Shown here in pieces: positions 44,971-54,298 of a stretch of 64,000 nucleotides of DNA. How positions within the stretch are numbered: the first letter of the stretch is position 1; each line of letters starts with the position of its first letter. This DNA comes from Acidihalobacter_A sp037381185 (lineage in GTDB: Bacteria; Pseudomonadota; Gammaproteobacteria; DSM-5130; Acidihalobacteraceae). Made by a program: the position numbers and the translations under genes. The notes under the pieces were generated by a model. The model saw nothing but the letters and a program-made list of their open reading frames with translations, was not told the origin of the DNA and searched no databases. The stretch lies in contig NZ_JARRQY010000025.1 of the NCBI RefSeq assembly GCF_037381185.1, positions 1 through 64,000 of the forward strand, in the 5' to 3' direction.

Positions 44971-45867
44971 ATGAATGACAAGGCAGCACGACTGAAAGGC
45001 ATCATCCCGGCTCTGGCCGTCAGCCAGACCGACGCAGGCGGCATCGACCACGCACTCGTGGACAGGCAGCTTGCCTATCTCGCAGACGCCGGCATCCACG
45101 GCCTGTTCGTCAACGGCACCACCGGCGAAGGCGCGATCCTGACGACGGCGGAAAAACTGGAAATACTCGAACTGGCCAAAAAGGGCACGAACGCGGGCGT
45201 GGCCGTCTGCGCGGTATCCATCCAGCCCTCCACGGCTCTGGCGCTCGCCGAACTGCAGCAATTTCAGACCCTTGAACCCGACTTCGTCGCCGTCACCACC
45301 CCCTACTACTACGGCGTCTCGCAAGCGGCCATCGTCACCCATTTCGAAACCATCGCCGACGCCAGCCCGGTACCGCTGATTCTCTACAACATCCCCCAGA
45401 ACACGCACAACGCGATGCAGCTCGACACCATCGCCCGCCTGGCGAAACACCCCAACGTCGTCGGCATCAAGGACAGCTCCGGCGATTTCGAAACCTTCAA
45501 TCAGGTGGTCTACACCATCGGCGGCGAAGGCTTCGCCTGCATCCAGGGCAACGACATGCTGGCCGCCGCCTCGCTGGCGGCCGGCGCGGCCGGCGTGGTC
45601 ACGGGCCTTGGCAACGTGCGCGTCGAACCCTACCTGGAGCTGTACCGCGCAGCCTGCGCGGGCGATCGCGCCGGCATGCAAAGCGCGCAGCTCGCGATCT
45701 ACGAGACAGCCGGGATCATCGCCGCGGCGAACGGCAACATCATTCCCGCCATCAAGGCCGCGATGGAACACCTCGGGCGCGGCAGCCGCGCCGGGCGGCT
45801 CGCCGGCATGGACCTGAGCGCCGAGGAATTCGACCGCGTCGGCGCCGTCGTCGGCGGATTCGCCTGA
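44971..45867 (+). CDS. DapA-superfamily aldolase
   Basis: This 298-residue TIM-barrel enzyme has GTTGE at 49-53, the catalytic tyrosine Y139 (ILYNIP) and Schiff-base lysine K167 (GIKDSSGD). The superfamily includes dihydrodipicolinate synthase, N-acetylneuraminate lyase and 2-keto-3-deoxy-sugar-acid aldolases. Context with TRAP transport and sugar enzymes argues for a catabolic aldolase releasing pyruvate, not lysine synthesis. The exact substrate is unknown. Confidence 0.85.
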   Translation: MNDKAARLKGIIPALAVSQTDAGGIDHALVDRQLAYLADAGIHGLFVNGTTGEGAILTTAEKLEILELAKKGTNAGVAVCAVSIQPSTALALAELQQFQTLEPDFVAVTTPYYYGVSQAAIVTHFETIADASPVPLILYNIPQNTHNAMQLDTIARLAKHPNVVGIKDSSGDFETFNQVVYTIGGEGFACIQGNDMLAAASLAAGAAGVVTGLGNVRVEPYLELYRAACAGDRAGMQSAQLAIYETAGIIAAANGNIIPAIKAAMEHLGRGSRAGRLAGMDLSAEEFDRVGAVVGGFA

Positions 45868-45957
45868 ACACCGCCGAAAAACGCTGCCCCCGCATACCAC
45901 GACAACAGGCCGGCATCGCCGGCCTGAACAACCGACACGACGTCGGGAGGAGAGACC

Positions 45958-47595
45958 ATGAACTCACGGATCGACAGCGCCGTGCTCGTCGCGAGCGGAG
46001 ACCTGCGCCTTTCGGCCAACCAGATGTGCTGGCCCGTGCAGGAAGAGATGGAACGCAAGCTCACGGCGGCCTTTGCCGCCGAGGGCGTGACGCTGACGCG
46101 TGCCCACCCCTACGACCCCGCAGAGAAACACGGTTTCATCAGCAGCCAGCGCATGGGCCTGGACGTGTTCAACGCCATCGATCCCGAAACGCCGGTCGTG
46201 GTCGCCGAGGCGGTGTGGCAGTACAGCCACCACGTATTGCCCGGCCTGCTCCATCACCGCGGCCCCGTGCTGACCGTGGCCAACTGGGACGGTACCTGGC
46301 CGGGACTCGTCGGCGTGCTGAACCTGAACGGCAGCCTCACCAAGGCTGGGCGCGCCTACAGCTCGCTGTGGAGCGAAGATTTCGGCAGCGATGCAACCTT
46401 TCGCGCCAAGCTGCAACAGTGGCTGGCCGAAGGCACGGTCACGCACGACACGAGCCACGTGCGCAACCTGCAGCCGGCCCAGCTCAAGGCAGACGCGCAT
46501 GCTCTCGGACATGACGTCGCCAGCACCCTGAAACGCGACAAGGCCATTCTCGGCGTCTTCGACGAAGGCTGCATGGGCATGTACAACGCGATCATGGAAG
46601 ACGCCCTGCTCAACCCCCTGGGCATCTTCAAGGAACGCCTTAGTCAGTCCGCCCTGCTGGCGCAGATGCGTCTGGTCGGGGACGACGAGGCCGCAGCGGT
46701 CCGCAACTGGCTGGACGCGCGCGGCATCACCTTCCACACCGGCGCCGACGAAGCCACCGAACTGACCGACGCGCAGATCCATGAGCAGGCGAAGATGTAT
46801 GTCGCGGCGGTACGCATGGCGCACGCCTTCGGCTGCGACGTGATCGGCATCCAGTATCAGCAGGGACTCAAGGACATGGCGCCCGCCAGCGATCTGGTGG
46901 AAGGCATGCTCAACAACGTCGAGCGACCGCCGGTATTCGACGCGCACAGCGGCGCCGAATTGTACGCCGGCCAGCCGCTGCCGCATTTCAACGAAGTCGA
47001 CGAGGGCGCTGCGCTCGACGCGCTGGTCACCAACCGCGTCTGGCGCACGCTGGATTTCGACCCCGCCACCACGCTGCACGATCTGCGCTGGGGCGAACGC
47101 TACCGCGGCCCCGATGCGCAGGGCGATGCCGTCGACGCCTTCGTCTGGACCCTGCAGATCAGCGGCGCCGTGCCGGCAAGCCATATCGACGGCGGCTATG
47201 CCGGCGCCCACGGCCATCGCCAGCCGGCCATGTACTTTCCCAAGGGCGGCAGCACGCTTTCCGGCAGCGGCAAGCCGGGCGACGTGGTCTGGAGCCGCGT
47301 CTTCATCATGGACGGCAGACTGCACGTCGACCTCGGCCGCGGCACGGTGCTGCGCCTGCCCGAGGCCGAAACCCGGCGCCGCAGTCAAGCCACCACGCCA
47401 GAATGGCCCATCGTCCACCTCGTCACCCACGGCGTCGACCGCGACGCCATGATGGCCCGGCTCAAGGCCAACCACGTCCAGATCGCCTATGCTCCGGATT
47501 CCGATGCCGCGGATCGTGCACTCGCATGCAAGGCCGCCGCCTTCGACGCCATGGGCGTCGAAGTGCATCTCTGCGGCGACGTCCAACTCGGATAG
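45958..47595 (+). CDS. L-fucose isomerase-like protein
   Basis: This 545-residue protein resembles the L-fucose/L-arabinose isomerase fold: an N-terminal domain with AVWQYSHHVLPGLLHHRGPV, a central VFDEGCMGMYNAIMEDALL, and a C-terminal domain with HIDGGYAGAHGHRQPAMYF. It is the size of FucI, but several signature stretches are unusual, so the substrate may not be fucose. It is followed by an FGGY kinase after 15 bases. The pair would isomerise then phosphorylate a sugar. I am moderately sure of the family. Confidence 0.68.
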   Translation: MNSRIDSAVLVASGDLRLSANQMCWPVQEEMERKLTAAFAAEGVTLTRAHPYDPAEKHGFISSQRMGLDVFNAIDPETPVVVAEAVWQYSHHVLPGLLHHRGPVLTVANWDGTWPGLVGVLNLNGSLTKAGRAYSSLWSEDFGSDATFRAKLQQWLAEGTVTHDTSHVRNLQPAQLKADAHALGHDVASTLKRDKAILGVFDEGCMGMYNAIMEDALLNPLGIFKERLSQSALLAQMRLVGDDEAAAVRNWLDARGITFHTGADEATELTDAQIHEQAKMYVAAVRMAHAFGCDVIGIQYQQGLKDMAPASDLVEGMLNNVERPPVFDAHSGAELYAGQPLPHFNEVDEGAALDALVTNRVWRTLDFDPATTLHDLRWGERYRGPDAQGDAVDAFVWTLQISGAVPASHIDGGYAGAHGHRQPAMYFPKGGSTLSGSGKPGDVVWSRVFIMDGRLHVDLGRGTVLRLPEAETRRRSQATTPEWPIVHLVTHGVDRDAMMARLKANHVQIAYAPDSDAADRALACKAAAFDAMGVEVHLCGDVQLG

Positions 47596-47610
47596 ACGGA
47601 GAGTCATCCC

Positions 47611-49113
47611 ATGAGCGAACTGCTTCTCGGCATCGACGTCGGCACCTACAGCAGCAAGGGGGTGCTGGTCAGGCCCGACGGCACGATCGTCAAATCTGCC
47701 ACGGTCCCGCACACCATGGACATCCCCTACCCCGGCTGGGCCGAGCAGGACGCCGACGGGGTGTGGTGGAACGACGTTCTCGAGCTGTGCCGAGAGCTGA
47801 TCGACGGCGATTCGGTCCGCGGCAGCGATATTGCCGCAGTGGCGGTCAGCGCCATCGGCCCCTGCCTGCTGCCGCTGGACTCCGCCGGTCGCCCGCTGCG
47901 CAAGGGCATTCTCTACGGCGTCGACACCCGCGCCGTGAGCGAGATTGCCGAACTCACGGAGCGCCTTGGCGAGGACGCCGTGATACGTCACAGCGGCATG
48001 GCCTTCACAAGCCAGGCGATCGGCCCCAAAATTCGCTGGCTGCAGCGTCACGAACCCGAGGTGTGGGCAGCCACGCACAAGCTGCACACCGCCAGCTCCT
48101 ACCTCGTCTATCGGCTAACCGGCGAGCACGTGATGGACAGGCATACCGCCAGCCATTACATGCCTCTGATCGACATCCACTCGCTCGAATGGAACGATGC
48201 ACTGGGCTCCGGTCTGGCGGAGCGGGATCTGCTGCCGCGGCTGGGCTGGAGCGACGAACAGGCCGGCGTGATCTCGGCGGCGGCGGCCGAGGCGACCGGA
48301 CTGGCCGCCGGCACCCCGGTCGCGGTCGGCGCGGTGGACGCCCTGTCCGAGGCCATCAGCGCAGGCGTGACCCGGCCCGGCGACCTGATGATCATGTACG
48401 GTAGCACTACCTTCTTCATCCTGATCGAGGACGAACCGCACCCCGACCCTCGTGTATGGACCACGGCCGGGGCCTTCGAGGGCCAATACGCGCTGGCCGC
48501 CGGCATGAGCACCACCGGCAGCCTGACCCGCTGGTTCCGAGACCACTTCGCCCGCGACCTGCCCGAGGACAGCGCCTACCAGGAACTGTTCGACGGCGCG
48601 CAGCGCGTACCGCCCGGCGCCGAAGGCCTGCTGCTGCTGCCCTACTTCAGCGGCGAGCGCACGCCCATCAACGACCCGCTGGCCAAGGGTGTGCTGGCAG
48701 GGCTGACGCTCGCACACGGCCGCGACCACCTTTACCGCAGCGTACTCGAAGGCGTCGCGCTCGGCATCCGCCACAACCTGGACACCTTCCAGGCCATCGG
48801 TGCGCCGATCGACCGCATCATGGCCGTCGGCGGCGGTGCACAAAGCGAGACCTGGCCGCAAATCGTCAGCGACGCAAGCCACGCGCGCCAGCACATTCCG
48901 GGCATCACCCTGGGCGCCAGCTACGGCGATGCCTATCTCGCAGGCCTATGCGCCGGACTCGTCGAGCCCGGCAGCATTCACGCCTGGAATCCGCCGCAGA
49001 CTTCCCTGCAGCCGAATGAGGAGTACTACTCACTGTACGACCAGCGCTATCGGCAGTATCAGGCGCTGTACCGGGCAACGCGCGACATCGTGCACGGCCT
49101 CGGCGCCAACTGA
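47611..49113 (+). CDS. FGGY-family carbohydrate kinase
   Basis: This 500-residue kinase has the N-terminal phosphate motif LLGIDVGTYSSKGVLV, a later LPYFSGERTPINDPLAKG block and an adenosine site around IMAVGGGAQSETWPQIVSD. The family includes xylulokinase, ribulokinase and fuculokinase. It should phosphorylate the ketose made by the preceding isomerase. It ends 13 bases from the convergent lutC stop. Confidence 0.87.
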   Translation: MSELLLGIDVGTYSSKGVLVRPDGTIVKSATVPHTMDIPYPGWAEQDADGVWWNDVLELCRELIDGDSVRGSDIAAVAVSAIGPCLLPLDSAGRPLRKGILYGVDTRAVSEIAELTERLGEDAVIRHSGMAFTSQAIGPKIRWLQRHEPEVWAATHKLHTASSYLVYRLTGEHVMDRHTASHYMPLIDIHSLEWNDALGSGLAERDLLPRLGWSDEQAGVISAAAAEATGLAAGTPVAVGAVDALSEAISAGVTRPGDLMIMYGSTTFFILIEDEPHPDPRVWTTAGAFEGQYALAAGMSTTGSLTRWFRDHFARDLPEDSAYQELFDGAQRVPPGAEGLLLLPYFSGERTPINDPLAKGVLAGLTLAHGRDHLYRSVLEGVALGIRHNLDTFQAIGAPIDRIMAVGGGAQSETWPQIVSDASHARQHIPGITLGASYGDAYLAGLCAGLVEPGSIHAWNPPQTSLQPNEEYYSLYDQRYRQYQALYRATRDIVHGLGAN

Positions 49114-49126
49114 CGCGGCGGCGCGG

Positions 49127-49774
49127 TCAGGCTTCGTCCAGCAGAAGTACGTGCAGGCTGCGCGGACCGTGCGCGCCGAGTTGAATGGTCTGCTCGACGT
49201 CGGCGGTGCGCGAGGGCCCGGTAATGAGGTTCAGCGCCCGCGGCATGGCGCGCCCTTCGGCCCGCAGCCGCCCCCACAGGTCGTCGATCCGGGGCACGAT
49301 GTCGACGGTGCGTAGCAGGCACAGATAGTGATCCGGCAGGAAATTGAGCCCGGTCGGCGTCACCGGTCCGGACAACAGCACCAGCGAACCCGTCTCGGCA
49401 ATACCCGCGTAGGCCGCGCTCAGGCATACGAGACTGTCGGGCGCCGCGGCGCCGACGTCGATCTGCAGCGCCTGGGGCCAGGCCACGCCCTGCAGCCACG
49501 GATCATCGGCCAGCAACAAACGGGGCGGCAGCTCGCGCTGTTCCAGATAGGCGCTCGCCTCGGCCACGACGGCATCGCCGTCATGCACGCGCACGACCGT
49601 CGCAGCGGCCGCTTCCAGGCGGGCGATGAAATCCGCCGCCGCATCCGCATCCACCGCCGGGGCCGGACCGCGCGCATGCGCATCCAGGCGCTGCTCGACG
49701 GCGCCGCGGCGTGTTTCAGGGTCGCTCAAATTCGCGCGCAGCCGTGCCAGAATCGCTTGCTTCGCCTCACTCAT
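49127..49774 (-). CDS. lutC: L-lactate utilisation protein LutC
   Basis: This 215-residue protein belongs to the LutC/YkgG family, with the conserved middle VCLSAAYAGIAETGSLVLLS and late LNLITGPSRTADVEQTIQLG. LutC forms part of the LutABC L-lactate oxidation complex. It overlaps lutB by four bases. Lactate made from the adjoining sugar cluster could be its natural substrate. Confidence 0.88.
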   Translation of the reverse strand: MSEAKQAILARLRANLSDPETRRGAVEQRLDAHARGPAPAVDADAAADFIARLEAAAATVVRVHDGDAVVAEASAYLEQRELPPRLLLADDPWLQGVAWPQALQIDVGAAAPDSLVCLSAAYAGIAETGSLVLLSGPVTPTGLNFLPDHYLCLLRTVDIVPRIDDLWGRLRAEGRAMPRALNLITGPSRTADVEQTIQLGAHGPRSLHVLLLDEA

Positions 49775-51192
49775 CGGCGCCGTCCCTTATGCCAGGCGTC
49801 TATAAAGGTGCCTCCCTGCGGGGCCGGCAGATCGCGGGCCTGAGTCCAGGCGCCCGCCAGCGGCACGCTGCGCAGCCGACCGCGTCGCCCGGCCAACAGG
49901 CGCAGCAGGCCGACGCCGACGCGCACGGCCGGGCGATACAGGCCGGGACGGCTCGCCAGCCAGGCCCAGGCCTGCAGCGCCAGACGCTGGCGCGGCGGCA
50001 CGATGCGCTCGGCGAACTGGCGCTCGCGGTGCTTGCGCAGCATCTTAGGCAGCGGGATCGACATGGGACACACCGCCTCGCAGCGCCCGCACAGCGTGGA
50101 GGCGTTGGGCAGATCGGCGGCTTTCTCCTCCCCGATCAGCAGCGGCGTGAGCACCGAGCCGACCGGCCCTGGATAGACCCAGCCGTAGGCGTGTCCGCCG
50201 ACGGCGTTGTAGATCGGGCAATGGTTGAGGCAGGCACCGCAACGGATGCAACGCAACACCTCGCGAAAATCGGCGTCGCCGGCGATGGCGCTGCGGCCAT
50301 TGTCGACCAGCACGACGTGGAAGTGTTCCGGGCCGTCCGGATCTTCGGCGCGGCGCGGACCGGTGAAGAAGCTGGTGTAGGCGGTGAAGGGCTGGCCGGT
50401 AGCGCTGCGCACGAGCAGGCGCAGCAGTACGGCCACGTCCTCGCGCGTGGGCACGATCTTCTCCAGGCTGGCCAACACGATGTGGGTCTTGGGCAGCGTG
50501 GCGGTCAGATCGCCGTTGCCCTCGTTGGTCACGACCACCGCGCTGCCGGTCTCGGCGATCAGGAAGTTGGCGCCGGTGATGCCCACATCGGCGGCGAAGT
50601 ACTTGTCGCGCAGCACCTTGCGCGCCTCGTCGACGATCTCGGGCACTGTCTCGAGCGCCTGTGTGAGACCGTACTTGACATGATGTTCGCGGAACAGCTC
50701 GATGATCTGCTCGCGGGTCTTGTGCAGGGCCGGGGCAATGATGTGGCTGGGGGGCTCGCCAGCGAGCTGGATGATGTACTCGCCGAGGTCGGTCTCCACC
50801 GGGGTGATGCCGGCCGCCTCGAGCGCCTCGTTGATGGCGATCTCCTCGCCCACCATCGACTTGCCCTTGGTCACGGTGCCGGCGCCGGCCTCCCGGCATA
50901 GGCGCAGCACGATCTCGCGCGCCTCGGCCGCATCGCGCGCCCAGTGCACCTGCCCCCCGGCCTGCTCGACCTCGTGCTCAAAGCGCTCCAGATAGAGATC
51001 GAGGTTATCCAGCGCGTGTTCCTTGATCGCCTTTCCGGCGCGGCGCAGCGCCTCGAACTCGGGCAGAATCTCGAGCGCCGCACGCCGTTTGGCAACGAAG
51101 CCGCTGCGGATATTGGTCAACGCGCGCTGCAGCTGGGCATCGTGCAAGGCCTCGCGGGCGTTGGCCTTGAACTGCGTGCTCGCCGGATTCAT
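49771..51192 (-). CDS. lutB: L-lactate utilisation iron-sulfur protein LutB
   Basis: This 473-residue protein has the LutB fold and two 4Fe-4S motifs, CIRCGACLNHCP and CGRCEAVCP. The earlier segment IAETGSAVVVTNEGNGDLTA is typical. It carries electrons from lactate oxidation. The ATG at 51192 overlaps lutA by four bases; the upstream Arg-rich extension was rejected. Confidence 0.92.
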   Translation of the reverse strand: MNPASTQFKANAREALHDAQLQRALTNIRSGFVAKRRAALEILPEFEALRRAGKAIKEHALDNLDLYLERFEHEVEQAGGQVHWARDAAEAREIVLRLCREAGAGTVTKGKSMVGEEIAINEALEAAGITPVETDLGEYIIQLAGEPPSHIIAPALHKTREQIIELFREHHVKYGLTQALETVPEIVDEARKVLRDKYFAADVGITGANFLIAETGSAVVVTNEGNGDLTATLPKTHIVLASLEKIVPTREDVAVLLRLLVRSATGQPFTAYTSFFTGPRRAEDPDGPEHFHVVLVDNGRSAIAGDADFREVLRCIRCGACLNHCPIYNAVGGHAYGWVYPGPVGSVLTPLLIGEEKAADLPNASTLCGRCEAVCPMSIPLPKMLRKHRERQFAERIVPPRQRLALQAWAWLASRPGLYRPAVRVGVGLLRLLAGRRGRLRSVPLAGAWTQARDLPAPQGGTFIDAWHKGRRR

Positions 51193-51944
51193 GTGTCCTC
51201 TCCGTCGCCGATACCGGGCAGGTCGGTTCGGTCGGCCAGGACTTCGGCGACGTGATACACGCGCACCGCGCTGCCTTCGCGCTTGAGCCGGCCGGCGATG
51301 TTGAGCAGGCAACCCAGATCGCCGGCGAGCAGCGTATCCGCGCCGCTGGCCTTCACAGCTGCCGCCTTGTCGGAAACCATGCGCTGGGAAATGTCCGGAT
51401 ACTTGACGCAGAAAGTGCCGCCGAAGCCGCAGCAGACCTCGGTGTCCTCCATTTCGCGCAGTTCCAGTCCCTGCACCGAGGCGAGCAGTTTGCGCGGCTG
51501 CTCGCGTACGCCGAGTTCGCGCTGCGCCGAACAGGAATCGTGGTAGGTGTAGCTGCCGTCGAGACGAGCCTCGACGCCGCCCATGCCCACGACATCGACC
51601 AGGAAGGCGGTCAGTTCATACACCCTTCCGGCAAAGGCCTCGGCACGCGCCTGCCACTGCGGATCGCTTTCGAACAGGCGCGGGTAATGCAGCTTGAGCA
51701 TGCCGGCGCAGGAACCCGACGGAGCCACCACGTAGGGAAACGCCTCGAACTGCTCGATCACCTGGCGCGCGATCCGCCGCGCGTCGTCACGGTCGCCGCT
51801 GTTGTAGGCCGGCTGCCCGCAACAAGTCTGCCCCGCAGGCACCTGGACTTCGAAGCCAGCGCGTTCCAGCAGCTCAACGGCGGAAAAACCGACATTTGGC
51901 CGATACAGATCCACGAGGCAGGTCGCGAACAATCCCACTCGCAT
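51189..51944 (-). CDS. lutA: L-lactate utilisation protein LutA (CCG-domain)
   Basis: This 251-residue protein has two cysteine-rich CCG-type domains, QTCCGQPAYNSGD and TEVCCGFGGTFCVKYP, that bind iron-sulfur clusters in heterodisulfide-reductase-like proteins. With LutB and LutC it oxidises L-lactate to pyruvate at the membrane or cytoplasm. It is the first gene of lutABC, and its promoter must lie in the 175 bases shared with the divergent NRAMP gene. Confidence 0.9.
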   Translation of the reverse strand: MRVGLFATCLVDLYRPNVGFSAVELLERAGFEVQVPAGQTCCGQPAYNSGDRDDARRIARQVIEQFEAFPYVVAPSGSCAGMLKLHYPRLFESDPQWQARAEAFAGRVYELTAFLVDVVGMGGVEARLDGSYTYHDSCSAQRELGVREQPRKLLASVQGLELREMEDTEVCCGFGGTFCVKYPDISQRMVSDKAAAVKASGADTLLAGDLGCLLNIAGRLKREGSAVRVYHVAEVLADRTDLPGIGDGEDT

Positions 51945-52088
51945 CGTACAACTCCGCAATCCTTGCATGTATCCGGCGATATTGCCCTATTTGCCCCACA
52001 CAGTCACGACGCCCGGCCGCCACGCCGTTGTGCATGCAAGGTGTACGTTCGGCGTTGAACTATTTCAGCGACACGCACTCTCAAGAAC

Positions 52089-52107
52089 GACAATCGTTCT
52101 CATTCTC
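52089..52107. promoter_or_regulatory. Fur-box-like site before the NRAMP gene
   Basis: Read on the minus strand the 19 bases are GAGAATGAGAACGATTGTC, matching 14 of 19 positions of the E. coli Fur consensus. It overlaps a GAACGA-CAA-TCGTTC palindrome (52085-52099). It ends 12 bases before the NRAMP start, where repressor binding would block initiation. Confidence 0.68.
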
Positions 52108-52119
52108 GCGGAGTCCACG

Positions 52120-53373
52120 ATGGACGCAACGATCCAGCCCGCATCTCGCCCCATTTCCTCATGGAAGATTTTTCTCACCGTGCTCGGCCCCGGGCTGGTC
52201 GTCATGCTTGCCGACACCGACGTCGGCAGCGTCATCACCGCAGCGCAAAGCGGCGCGCAATGGGGCTACAAGCTGTTGCTGCTGCAACTCGTGCTGGTGC
52301 CGATCCTGTATATCGTGCAGGAGCTGACCGTGCGTCTGGGCATCTTCACCGGCAAGGGCCACGGCGAACTGATCCGCGAAACCTTCGGCCCGGCCTGGGC
52401 CTGGGTCTCGGTCAGCGGTCTGGGAATCGCCACCGTAGGCGCGTTGTTGACAGAATTCTCCGGCGTTGCCGGCGTCAGCGAGCTTTTCGGCCTGCCGCGC
52501 GCCGTCGGCGTACTGATTGCGGCGGTATTCCTGCTGGCGGTCGTCTGGACCGGTTCCTACCGTCGCGTCGAACGCATCGCCATCCTGCTGGGCCTGTTCG
52601 AGCTGGTGTTCTTCGCCGTCGCACTGGCCGCCCGCCCCGATCCGCACGCCATCCTGGCCGGACTGGCCCATGTCCCTCTAGGCAATTCCGAGTACATGTA
52701 CCTGGTCGCGGCCAATATCGGTGCGGTCATCATGCCTTGGATGATCTTCTACCAGCAGTCAGCGGTCGCCGATAAAGGCCTGCGTCCCGAACACTATCGG
52801 CACGCACGCCTGGACACCGCCATCGGCGCGGTGCTCACGCAGGCGGTGATGGCGGCGGTGCTCGTCGCCACCGCCGCCACGCTCGGGCGCTCCAACCCCA
52901 ACGCCCAGTTGGACACCGTGGGGCAGATCGCCCACGCCCTCACACCGTTTCTCGGTACGGACTGGGGCAGCGTGGTATTCAGCCTCGGCATACTCGGCGC
53001 CGGCATGGTGGCAGCGATCGTCGTCTCTCTGGCCGCGGCCTGGGGCTTCGGCGAAGTCAGCGGCTATCGCCACTCGCTGGAAAATCATCCGCAGGAGGCG
53101 CCTTGGTTCTATGCCATCTACACCCTCGCCGTCATAGTCGGTGCGCTGGCGGTAATCTTCATTCCAAACCTGGTCACCCTCAGCCTCGGCGTGGAAGTGA
53201 TGAACGCACTGCTGCTGCCGCTGGTACTGGGCTTTCTGATCGCGTTGGCGATCAAGGCGCTGCCCCCCAGGCACCGCCTGCGCGGCCCTTATCTGTGGCT
53301 CGTGCTCGGCGTGAGCGCGGTCACCGCGGGACTCGGCGTATACGGTGGATTGAGCAGCATCCCCGGCTTGTAG
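52120..53373 (+). CDS. Divergent NRAMP-family metal ion transporter
   Basis: This 417-residue membrane protein has about eleven helices and the NRAMP layout. The first-helix metal motif, DPGN in canonical members, reads DTDVGS. The sixth-helix MPH motif reads IMPWMIFYQQSAV, with tryptophan in place of histidine. It therefore belongs to a divergent branch whose ion is uncertain (manganese, iron, magnesium or another). A Fur-box-like site before it suggests an iron or manganese link. Confidence 0.82.
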   Translation: MDATIQPASRPISSWKIFLTVLGPGLVVMLADTDVGSVITAAQSGAQWGYKLLLLQLVLVPILYIVQELTVRLGIFTGKGHGELIRETFGPAWAWVSVSGLGIATVGALLTEFSGVAGVSELFGLPRAVGVLIAAVFLLAVVWTGSYRRVERIAILLGLFELVFFAVALAARPDPHAILAGLAHVPLGNSEYMYLVAANIGAVIMPWMIFYQQSAVADKGLRPEHYRHARLDTAIGAVLTQAVMAAVLVATAATLGRSNPNAQLDTVGQIAHALTPFLGTDWGSVVFSLGILGAGMVAAIVVSLAAAWGFGEVSGYRHSLENHPQEAPWFYAIYTLAVIVGALAVIFIPNLVTLSLGVEVMNALLLPLVLGFLIALAIKALPPRHRLRGPYLWLVLGVSAVTAGLGVYGGLSSIPGL

Positions 53374-53683
53374 CGCGCCGTGCAATCGGTATGAATAGGA
53401 CTCTGCCGTCAATCCGCCCTGATCAGTTCACATGGATCGATCTGACGTAAAATCTTCAACAAGCCGACCGATGCACACTGCCCCACTGCCGGGCTTTCCC
53501 GGCAATAGCACTCCCGACAAGGTCCTGAGCGCCCACTCTCCCTCGGGGCATAGCGACGACTATGCCCCTCGGTCCAAGCGAGCATTCAGAACCATCTTTG
53601 GCGCGCTCATCCGGGAAATCGGTGACACAGGCGGGCTAGACTCATTGGTCCGGCAAAAACCGCATCTCCTGGAAGCCTCTCTC
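53374..53683. other. 310-base spacer with two hairpins
   Basis: No gene was recognised. TGCCGGG-CTTT-CCCGGCA (53487-53504) is a perfect seven-base hairpin likely ending NRAMP transcription. GGGGCATAG-CGACGA-CTATGCCCC (53545-53568) is a perfect nine-base hairpin. A frame from 53432 runs into the GST gene, but its composition is not coding-like. Confidence 0.55.
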
Positions 53684-54298
53684 ATGAACCGATTACACCT
53701 CTACGACTTCGAACTCTCCGGTAACTGCCACAAGGTCCGTCTGCTGCTGTCCCTGCTCGGCCTGGAGTACGAACGCATCACCGTCGACCTGAACGGCGGC
53801 GACACCCGGCAGCCGGAGTTCCTCGCCTTGAATCCGCGCGGGCAGTTGCCGGTGCTGGTCGACGGCGACACCGTGATCTGGGACTCGATGGCCATCCTGG
53901 TCTACCTGGCGCGCCGCCACGACACGCGCTGGCTGCCCGAGGAGCCGCTCGCTCTGAGCCGCACCATGCAGTGGCTGGCCGTCTCCGAAAACGAAATTCT
54001 CTACGGACTGGCGCGAGCACGAGCCGTTTTTCTGTTCCAGCGGCCGTTCGACCTGGAAGCCTGCCAGGCAATGGGGCGCAGCGCGCTGGAACTGCTCGAG
54101 AAGCAGCTGGCCACTCAGCACTGGCTGGCCGGCGGCGGTGCGCCGAGCATCGCCGACATCGCATGCTATCCCTACGTCGCCCTGGCGCCCGAGGGCGACC
54201 TCCCCCTCACACCCTACCCGTCGGTACGCAACTGGCTGGGCCGCATCCAGGCGCTGCCGGGCTATGTGAACATGCCCGGCATCGAACCGGTCGGCTAA
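53684..54298 (+). CDS. Glutathione S-transferase family protein
   Basis: This 204-residue protein has an N-terminal thioredoxin-like GST domain (LYDFELSGNCHKVRLLLSLL; NPRGQLPVLVDGDTVIWDSM) and an all-helical C-terminal domain. It conjugates glutathione to electrophiles or removes peroxides. The catalytic serine is likely in the S12-G-N-C15 segment. It is convergent with the next membrane protein; their stop codons overlap by four bases. Confidence 0.87.
   Translation: MNRLHLYDFELSGNCHKVRLLLSLLGLEYERITVDLNGGDTRQPEFLALNPRGQLPVLVDGDTVIWDSMAILVYLARRHDTRWLPEEPLALSRTMQWLAVSENEILYGLARARAVFLFQRPFDLEACQAMGRSALELLEKQLATQHWLAGGGAPSIADIACYPYVALAPEGDLPLTPYPSVRNWLGRIQALPGYVNMPGIEPVG

Noticed and set aside
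45964..48087. Very long open frame (about 700 codons) on the minus strand
   Set aside because: It is antisense to the FucI-like and FGGY kinase genes, has low-complexity Gly/Ala/Val/Asp-rich translation and no family features. It is a by-product of GC-rich codon usage.
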